From Clostridia bacterium (GTDB lineage Bacteria; Bacillota; Clostridia; Christensenellales; DTU072), in NCBI GenBank assembly GCA_028699795.1, contig JAQVTZ010000097.1, positions 1 through 7,135 on the forward strand: DNA of 7,135 bases, in the 5' to 3' direction. Positions within the stretch are counted from its first letter, which is position 1, and each line of letters begins with the position of its first letter. Of the stretch, positions 1 through 5,558 are shown piece after piece. The notes beneath the pieces are model-generated. The model was not told the origin of the DNA. It did no database searches and saw only the letters and a program-made list of their open reading frames with translations. A program made the position numbers and the translations under genes.

Positions 1-1
1 T

Positions 2-1396
2 TCGATGGGGTTGGAATACGGAGATTTCCTTGCGTTAGACGGCAATGCGCTCACGCTTACCGCAATCACCTATATGCAATACGCCCATATCAACATTTCG
101 GTTTTATTCGAAGACGGGGCGACCGTAAGCGGGGTAATCGGTGTCAGAATCGAATTAGGCGATGCTGTTTTTATTAACGATGTTTTCGCCTATGTAGAGT
201 TGCAATTGGGGTTGCGGGGAGATGTGTTGTCCAATTATTATCAAAACGGCGCGGGAGACTTCTCTATGCCCAAAGAACATTTGTCTTTACCTATCGGCTA
301 CACCGTGGATAATACCTATTTTACACCCGGGGAAGAACCTGTTGTGTTAAGCGGGCAAACCGACCCCCTAGAAGAAGAAACGGAATTTCAAATCAGAAGC
401 GATTATTTAATTGATTACGAGCAGTATATTACCGTTACCGTCGATGTGCTTACGATTACAAGACAAATGGAATTTCTATTGCCTGCGGCAATCCATAACG
501 ATGTCAACGGCTTCGAGGCCGCCGATGTGTTCGCGCGGGTAAAAAGTGAATTGGATATCACAGATCCGTTGCAAGATTATATCTTGGTGGATTATATCCG
601 CAACAGCGCTTTGCAAGAACTCGACCTCAGCGGTCTCGGTTTGGACGGAAGCGTACAAGGTTTGGCATTCTTTAACGATTTAACCGCATTGGATGTGTCC
701 GGCACCCAAACAACGCCGTCCTGCGCCAATGCCGAAAGCGCGTTGCGCTTATCTAGAACCGTATCCAGACTGAGCAGTCTTAGCACCTTAGATTTCAGTT
801 ATTGCAACTTGGCAAGCCTGACTTACCTTAAGTTCTTAAAAAATCTTACCGACCTTAACTTAAAAGGGAATTCAGATTTATATCTGTTTAGCGAATTGCT
901 CGGATTCGGGTCTTTCGATACGCTCAACATTTCCAATACGGGATACCATACGACATACAGCGAAACCGTGCTGGAGTTGCTGTACTTCCGTTATCTGGAC
1001 ACCTTTTCCACCGCGCCGTCTTATTATTATACGGATACAGACCCTGCAACAGAAATTCTATTCGTCCCGTCCAATTCCAATGCAAACTATATTGCGGGTC
1101 TCGAGTACCTATATCACCTCATTGAGGTTCCCGAAATTCGTGTTCAGTATACCCATTTGACAACGCAAATCATCACGGATGCCGTGGGAAGCACCCTTCC
1201 TGTTTCTTGGTCGGTTGTCGACAACGCCAACGCAACTCTGTCTATCACCACCTCGTCCGACAACGGGTATTCCACCACAAGAATCATCCGCGCATCCGCG
1301 CCTGCTTCTACTCTTATCGGCGTGATAAAAGCGATGGTAAGCGTAAACGGCGTGACGGTCGAACGGCACTTTTATGTGACCGTTAAGGGGGCGTAA
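2..1396 (+). CDS. Secreted LRR / Ig-like modular surface protein, 5' partial
   Basis: The reading frame is open to the left edge, so the Met codon at base 5 is probably internal and the N-terminus lies outside the window. Numbering from that Met, residues 1-160 are beta-rich Ig-like material. Residues about 203-311 hold degenerate leucine-rich repeats of the LxxLxLxxN type (LQELDLSG, LTALDVSG, LSTLDFSYCNL, LTDLNLKGN, FDTLNIS). Residues about 375-460 form a C-terminal Ig-like domain of the kind seen in clostridial surface proteins (LPVSWSVVD near the start, VERHFYVTV at the end). No LPXTG motif, C-terminal membrane helix or SLH domain is visible, so the anchoring mode is unknown. The visible start aligns by eye with about residue 440 of the next gene, so roughly 440 residues may be missing. 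A role in adhesion or protein binding is inferred from the domains; no enzyme motif is seen. The TAA stop directly abuts the next ATG, indicating an operon. Confidence 0.85.
   Translation, partial: SMGLEYGDFLALDGNALTLTAITYMQYAHINISVLFEDGATVSGVIGVRIELGDAVFINDVFAYVELQLGLRGDVLSNYYQNGAGDFSMPKEHLSLPIGYTVDNTYFTPGEEPVVLSGQTDPLEEETEFQIRSDYLIDYEQYITVTVDVLTITRQMEFLLPAAIHNDVNGFEAADVFARVKSELDITDPLQDYILVDYIRNSALQELDLSGLGLDGSVQGLAFFNDLTALDVSGTQTTPSCANAESALRLSRTVSRLSSLSTLDFSYCNLASLTYLKFLKNLTDLNLKGNSDLYLFSELLGFGSFDTLNISNTGYHTTYSETVLELLYFRYLDTFSTAPSYYYTDTDPATEILFVPSNSNANYIAGLEYLYHLIEVPEIRVQYTHLTTQIITDAVGSTLPVSWSVVDNANATLSITTSSDNGYSTTRIIRASAPASTLIGVIKAMVSVNGVTVERHFYVTVKGA
1385..1391 (+). promoter_or_regulatory. 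Ribosome binding site of the second LRR gene
   Basis: AAGGGGG lies 5 nt before the ATG at 1397, inside the last codons of the upstream gene. It supports this start and suggests translational coupling, because the upstream stop codon (1394-1396) touches the start codon. Confidence 0.6.
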
Positions 1397-4105
1397 ATGA
1401 ACATTAAGATAGAGAAAAACAGATGGATTAGAAAAACGGGACTTCTTCTTTTTGCTGTTGTGATGTTATTGTATGCGGCTATCGGATTTACCGACAGCAC
1501 ATTCGGATTGTTCCAAACGGGAGAGGAATCGATAGGCCCGAATATGACGGTTGACGCATCCCAAAATATTGTAACCGTTTCTAACGAAGCGGCTTTGCGG
1601 CTCGCCGCAGAGAACAGCCTTTTCAATGATATCCTGCCGGTAAGCGCGCCCTCGCAACGGCGTTATATTACACTGGGAGCGGATATTACGCTTCACTCTC
1701 CTCTTGTCATTACCTCGGATTGTAATTTAGATTTAAACGGATACACTTTGGACCTCAACGGCAACGGCGTTGAATTGCGCAACAGCTACCACGGCTATCT
1801 GCTTATTATTAACGGTGTCATAGCAAACGGACATTCTCAGACCGCCTATTTTGATATTGTTACGCCCAACGCGGTGGTGCAATACGATGTTTCGGGCGGC
1901 GCATCTTTAATAAGAACTTTAACTTTTGACACTCCGTCCGTTTTGCAGGCGGCACTCGATATGGCGGAAACCGCTTTGTCTTACGGAGACGCAGGCAACC
2001 ACTTTCACAGCGATATCATGCTGCCGACACATTATTACGGCTATCCCGTAGACTTTGATTATGTGTCCGCCAACCCCGCAATACTCGGCCCCAACGGCAA
2101 AGTAACGATTGCCGACACTTCGGATACCGTCGAAGTAGGGCTCACTTTAACCGTTTCCGCTAACAGTTCTTCGGCGCAACGAGCCTTTACCGTCAAGCTG
2201 ACGGGCATCCAAAACTATGCTGCGTGGTCGGCGATTGGCGTAGAAATGTTCGATCATTTTTTTGATGAATACCGTTCGGAAGAAAGCACCTATACCATAT
2301 TCAGCGATATTATTATGCCTTTGCAGGAAAGCTATATCGCAGACGGTACCGAAATCGCGGAATACAACTACCGCTCGTTACTTTCTCCCGACCCCCAAAG
2401 CGGAGAAGTTGCGGGCGATATCGTTTTCGATACGAATCATGCTACGCTCAAAGCCCGTCTGCTGTCTTCCGATAACATTTATCTTGAGGTTACCTGTGTT
2501 TACGGAGGGCAATCTTCAAGCAGAATTTATAGCTTGACTTCCCAAAACTACAACGATGTGTACCAATTGGCAAACACTATCGTAGGGGAATTGTACAACC
2601 ATCAACTGGATGTCTTTCAAGAACAATCGTTTGCAAGCGGTTATACTGAATATGCGCTCTCCGACGGCGCTCAATACAGCGCAATGGGCGTCACTTCCAT
2701 TCAATACGCATTGCTGAATAATGATGGCACTTATGTTATCGATAACGGCGTACTCAAGGTTGCCGCGGGCTTCCAACCTTCGGAAATCCAATTGATATTT
2801 TTAGAAACCGAAATTCAATTTGGCTCGGCGCAGGTAATTGTCAATATTCCTATTGTCTATTTCGAATCGGCCGATGTGAACGAGAGATTTTTGGCGTATT
2901 TTATGTTTTTCAACGGACTTCTTGCCGAAAGAACCAATTATAATCGAACCTATACGAGCTTTGAGATGCCTTTTTGTTATTACGGCAGAATGCCGATTAT
3001 TAAATTCGAAATTTACGAGGACCAGAATTTATACACGGGCGACGCGGTTACGCTTACTTTTGTTACCTCGTCGCAAAGCTACACGACAGCGCAATACGAT
3101 ACCCTTATTGCGGGTCTCGATGCGGCGGGTCTCAATACCTTGCTTAATGACACCGAAGCCCGTTGGGAAATCAATATCGACTGGGATGAACTAAGCCACG
3201 AAAGCATGAATATCCGTCTGAAATATTATTATAAATTCCACCTCGCGATAGGGTGGGGCAGCAGCGACGAATATTTCAGTAATTTTACCGTGCCGGGCAT
3301 AATCAACAATATAGATATTCCCGATGCGACTTTATATGCGAAATTATTAAATGCGTTCAGCCCCGGCGAACAACGCATTCTTGCCGCGAAAATCACACGG
3401 AAACCTCCTGTTGACATTTTCGCCATTACGCTGAACACGGGAGAAACAATAAACAGCTTTAAAGGGATTGAGCTTTTGACGGGAGTCACCAAGCTACAAC
3501 TTTCCAATGTGGGCTTGACCGATGCCGGTCTTTCCTATGTGGCACAACTTATACAACTGGAATATTTGGATATAAGCGGAAACGCATTAACGGATATCTA
3601 CGCTTTGGACACGCTGACGAATTTAAAAATTATCGATGTCTCGCAAAACGCAATCAGAAGGTTTAATGTACTCGAAAATTTCCCGTATTTAGAAAAAGCA
3701 TATGTATACGATAATATTATTTCGGGATGGTACGGATATCTTTACGGCTCCGGAGGTTTTTTCAGCATCAGAGTATATCTTCGTTTAACGAGCGCAGGGG
3801 TAGAGGTCTATTGGGAAGACGATACTACCTCTTTCCGCGAAACCGATGTTAACTTAGATAATTATAATGCGCTTAACAGTATTGTATACCAACAACTCAT
3901 TCCCGAAGGCGCCGCAATTTCGGGTGTTTACGCATCCCTTAGCAAGGCTTATCAAGATTACTCCGTTACACCTACCAGCGGATTTTTGCACAGCAACAGC
4001 GTGTCTTTCGGCACAGACGGAGACGGAGGATTTTATATTCAATTTTCTTCGGGATTTTGGGGCCTGACAAGCTATAGAGTTTACTTTGAAGTGATGTATT
4101 ACTAA
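1397..4105 (+). CDS. Large exported beta-helix / Ig-like / LRR surface protein
   Basis: A 902-residue protein. Residues 1-13 are basic (KIEKNRWIRK), followed by a hydrophobic helix at about 14-30, giving an export signal or N-terminal anchor. Residues about 88-145 resemble a right-handed beta-helix rung segment (ITLGADITL, LDLNGYTLDLNG, LLIINGVIANG). Residues about 180-633 consist of about four modules, each an amphipathic helix followed by a beta-rich Ig-like part (about 180-268, 276-382, 389-490, 496-633). The first resembles the 'atrophied' bacterial Ig domain. Residues about 690-775 are internalin-like leucine-rich repeats of about 22 residues (VTKLQLSNVGL, LEYLDISGNAL, LKIIDVSQNAI, LEKAYVYDNII). 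The last 125 residues are beta-rich and unassigned. No C-terminal sorting signal or transmembrane helix is seen. The same module order appears in the upstream gene, so the two are probably tandem paralogues. An adhesin or surface-binding role is inferred; the ligand is unknown. Confidence 0.88.
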   Translation: MNIKIEKNRWIRKTGLLLFAVVMLLYAAIGFTDSTFGLFQTGEESIGPNMTVDASQNIVTVSNEAALRLAAENSLFNDILPVSAPSQRRYITLGADITLHSPLVITSDCNLDLNGYTLDLNGNGVELRNSYHGYLLIINGVIANGHSQTAYFDIVTPNAVVQYDVSGGASLIRTLTFDTPSVLQAALDMAETALSYGDAGNHFHSDIMLPTHYYGYPVDFDYVSANPAILGPNGKVTIADTSDTVEVGLTLTVSANSSSAQRAFTVKLTGIQNYAAWSAIGVEMFDHFFDEYRSEESTYTIFSDIIMPLQESYIADGTEIAEYNYRSLLSPDPQSGEVAGDIVFDTNHATLKARLLSSDNIYLEVTCVYGGQSSSRIYSLTSQNYNDVYQLANTIVGELYNHQLDVFQEQSFASGYTEYALSDGAQYSAMGVTSIQYALLNNDGTYVIDNGVLKVAAGFQPSEIQLIFLETEIQFGSAQVIVNIPIVYFESADVNERFLAYFMFFNGLLAERTNYNRTYTSFEMPFCYYGRMPIIKFEIYEDQNLYTGDAVTLTFVTSSQSYTTAQYDTLIAGLDAAGLNTLLNDTEARWEINIDWDELSHESMNIRLKYYYKFHLAIGWGSSDEYFSNFTVPGIINNIDIPDATLYAKLLNAFSPGEQRILAAKITRKPPVDIFAITLNTGETINSFKGIELLTGVTKLQLSNVGLTDAGLSYVAQLIQLEYLDISGNALTDIYALDTLTNLKIIDVSQNAIRRFNVLENFPYLEKAYVYDNIISGWYGYLYGSGGFFSIRVYLRLTSAGVEVYWEDDTTSFRETDVNLDNYNALNSIVYQQLIPEGAAISGVYASLSKAYQDYSVTPTSGFLHSNSVSFGTDGDGGFYIQFSSGFWGLTSYRVYFEVMYY

Positions 4106-4113
4106 GGCAATCG

Positions 4114-5220
4114 CTAATTGAGGCAATCTATGTATCTGTTTTTGCCCAGTTCTTTTGCTTTATAGAGCTTCTTATCGACTAATTTAACATAATCGCTGAG
4201 ATTCTCGCCTTTGTATTCGCTGATTCCTGCGCTAAGCGTAACCGAGATACTGCACTTTGCCGCGCCTGCCATAATTGCGGAGGTCACAGCCCGCGCTTTT
4301 TCGGTATTGGCGCCCGATAAAATAATTATAAACTCATCGCCGCCGTATCTGCCTATCGTATCGTTTACCGTTGTCGCCGACAGAATTACGCGAGCAAGTT
4401 CTTTAATGGTCATATCGCCTGCAACATGCCCCTTGCTGTCATTGATTTCTTTGAAGTTGTCTATGTCTATCATCACAATAGACAAAGGCGTTTTGTTCGC
4501 GTTTGCTTTCGCCATCTCGTTTTCAAGTTTTGCAAGGGTTGCTTCATGATTGTAAAGCATCGTCATCGAGTCGCATTGCGCTATTTTTTCTAGCTGAACT
4601 TTGTCTAAAAAGTTGCCTCTGGCGCCGATATATTTCATATAAGAAAAAAACCAAGCAATTACATTGGTTACAAAGGTGTTGATTATCAATATTGATAAAA
4701 CATCTCGATTAGGCTGATACGCATAGAGTAAAACAACAAAACAGAGGTAAGACAAGGATAAAATGATTGTTCTTTCTATAAAATTAAATGTGATAAACGA
4801 CATGACGGATGCGATTACTATAACATACATATGGACATAGTCGATATATCCTTGCGAACCTACCGCCAAAGCAATTCCCAAATACATCAAAGAAGCAATG
4901 TATAAATATTGTACCAGATAAGCAGCGATCAATATTTTCTTGGTGTATATCGTTGTAATCGTCTTATGAATAACGATAATAAAAGGAATTAAAACAATGC
5001 TGCTACACAAAAAATATAAAATGATTCTTCTATAGTCGAACACACTGCTTGGAATAAAAAAGACCAATAATTCTAATACAAAAATGATACACGACATAAA
5101 GGAAAGAATTCTGAAGTTTTCTTGCAAATTCTCTTTATCAAAAACTTTCTTTTGTGAATCGGATAACTTTGTTTTGAATTGTTTTGTTACTCGTAACAAA
5201 TTACTATCCCCGAATGTCAT
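4114..5220 (-). CDS. Membrane-bound diguanylate cyclase (GGDEF domain)
   Basis: A 368-residue protein predicted to make cyclic di-GMP from two GTP at the membrane. About 38 cytoplasmic residues precede six hydrophobic helices (about 39-56, 65-85, 96-120, 129-147, 151-168, 174-194). No known sensor family is recognised. A linker leads into a GGDEF domain at about 210-366 with DSMTMLYN at 217-224, the metal-binding segment DIDNFKEIN (Asp252), nucleotide-binding Asn260 and Asp269 (NDSKGHVAGD), the active-site loop RYGGDEF (GGDEF at 293-297), and the C-terminal YKAKELGKNR. The catalytic set is complete, so activity is expected. The inhibitory I-site RxxD before the GGDEF loop is absent (TVND; Thr284 where Arg is usual). 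There is no EAL domain. No Shine-Dalgarno precedes the ATG at 5220. A TTG at codon 8 (base 5199) preceded by GGGGA is an alternative start that leaves all domains intact. Its own promoter lies just upstream. The gene converges on the LRR operon. Confidence 0.93.
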   Translation of the reverse strand: MTFGDSNLLRVTKQFKTKLSDSQKKVFDKENLQENFRILSFMSCIIFVLELLVFFIPSSVFDYRRIILYFLCSSIVLIPFIIVIHKTITTIYTKKILIAAYLVQYLYIASLMYLGIALAVGSQGYIDYVHMYVIVIASVMSFITFNFIERTIILSLSYLCFVVLLYAYQPNRDVLSILIINTFVTNVIAWFFSYMKYIGARGNFLDKVQLEKIAQCDSMTMLYNHEATLAKLENEMAKANANKTPLSIVMIDIDNFKEINDSKGHVAGDMTIKELARVILSATTVNDTIGRYGGDEFIIILSGANTEKARAVTSAIMAGAAKCSISVTLSAGISEYKGENLSDYVKLVDKKLYKAKELGKNRYIDCLN

Positions 5221-5243
5221 AAATAATTTAGCAAGTCAAAAAT

Positions 5244-5271
5244 ATTATAATCATTTTAATCATAAAATCAA
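5244..5271 (-). promoter_or_regulatory. Promoter of the diguanylate cyclase gene
   Basis: On the minus strand, TTGATT (5266-5271) and a perfect TATAAT (5244-5249) are separated by 16 nt, placing the transcription start near 5237, about 17 nt before the ATG. The spacer contains a perfect 6-bp inverted repeat, ATTTTA/TAAAAT, with a 4-nt loop (5253-5268), and the TGATT motif occurs three times at 8-9 nt intervals, which could form an operator. The surroundings are very AT-rich, so chance matches are possible. Confidence 0.6.
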
Positions 5272-5350
5272 ATGTTTTTACACGTTTTTTAAATTTTTAA
5301 ATGAAACCGGTATTTTTTTGACGGCAAACAGATGAAAAAAACGGAAATAC

Positions 5351-5383
5351 AAAAAAATGAGCAGGAGGTTTCTTAACTCCTGC
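5351..5383 (-). terminator. Intrinsic terminator of the small RNA
   Basis: A 7-bp stem GCAGGAG/CUCCUGC (5377-5383 with 5361-5367) and 9-nt loop are followed on the minus strand by UCA and seven consecutive U (5357-5351). An alternative fold has a 4-nt loop, 9 bp and one bulge. No T-run follows on the plus strand, so it acts leftward only. The 3-nt gap between stem and U-run is slightly longer than ideal. Confidence 0.65.
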
Positions 5384-5423
5384 GTGCCTGAACGGTTTCC
5401 CGTTATCTCCTTTTATAAGGCAC
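5351..5423 (-). ncRNA. Candidate structured small RNA, family not recognised
   Basis: A complete small transcription unit of about 73 nt read on the minus strand. A near-consensus promoter lies directly upstream. The predicted RNA starts at 5421-5423. Its 5' end GUGCCU (5423-5418) pairs with AGGCAC (5389-5384), enclosing a purine-rich stretch with AAAAGGAG and a perfect hairpin AACGG-GAAA-CCGUU (5404-5391). That hairpin has a GNRA tetraloop only on the minus strand; the plus-strand loop would be UUUC, which supports this orientation. A second hairpin, GCAGGAG/CUCCUGC (5383-5361), follows immediately, then UCA and seven U, as in an intrinsic terminator. No open reading frame is present in the RNA. 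It could be a free-standing regulatory RNA or a terminated leader (riboswitch or attenuator) for the diguanylate cyclase 130 nt downstream. The latter gene also has its own promoter, which favours a free-standing RNA. I do not recognise it as a known riboswitch class. Confidence 0.62.
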
Positions 5424-5427
5424 AATC

Positions 5428-5457
5428 ATTATACGCTATTCAAACAAAAACAGTCAA
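5428..5457 (-). promoter_or_regulatory. Strong sigma-A type promoter of the small RNA
   Basis: On the minus strand, TTGACT (5452-5457, 5 of 6 consensus) and a perfect TATAAT (5428-5433) are separated by 18 nt. The predicted start at 5421-5423 coincides with the first bases of the RNA's closing stem. It diverges from the aminomutase promoter about 45 nt away. Confidence 0.72.
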
Positions 5458-5501
5458 TAGTTTAGGCAGCTAATTTGCAGGCAACGCCTCTTTTTCGCAG
5501 T

Positions 5502-5530
5502 TTGCATAATTTACACTTGTATGTTAAAAT
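5502..5530 (+). promoter_or_regulatory. Promoter of the KamA-family gene
   Basis: TTGCAT (5502-5507) is followed after 17 nt by TAAAAT (5525-5530), preceded by TGT (5522-5524), which gives an extended -10 element. The weak -35 would be offset by this TGn motif. The predicted start is near 5537, giving a leader of about 22 nt that contains the ribosome binding site. Confidence 0.5.
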
Positions 5531-5547
5531 GATGGACAGCAATAATT

Positions 5548-5553
5548 AGGAGG
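5548..5553 (+). promoter_or_regulatory. Ribosome binding site deciding the KamA-family start
   Basis: A perfect AGGAGG. It is 2 nt before the ATG at 5556, too close, and 5 nt before the ATG at 5559, so the second ATG is the more likely start. The protein would then begin MGFQNWKEE. Confidence 0.7.
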
Positions 5554-5558
5554 CGATG

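Noticed and set aside
1372..1626. Minus-strand open frame across the junction of the two surface protein genes
   Set aside because: The plus strand has a well-supported stop/start junction with a ribosome binding site, and the minus frame shows no family signal.
4108..4120. CAAT/ATTG hairpin between the convergent stops as a terminator
   Set aside because: A 4-bp AT-rich stem without a T-run is too weak.
4211..4549. Plus-strand open frame of 112 codons antisense to the GGDEF domain
   Set aside because: The opposite strand encodes a highly conserved GGDEF domain; this frame is its shadow.
5084..5335. Plus-strand open frame of 83 codons antisense to the start of the diguanylate cyclase
   Set aside because: It is low-complexity, lysine- and phenylalanine-rich, spans the AT-rich promoter region, and has no ribosome binding site or recognisable domain.
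5351..5423. Cyclic di-GMP riboswitch upstream of the diguanylate cyclase
   Set aside because: The hairpin sizes and the conserved bases I remember for the two cyclic di-GMP riboswitch classes are not present. A covariance search would settle it.
5479..5495. AGGC-AAC-GCCT followed by CTTTTT as a plus-strand terminator
   Set aside because: The stem is only 4 bp with a 3-nt loop, no plus-strand gene ends nearby, and it lies just upstream of the aminomutase promoter.
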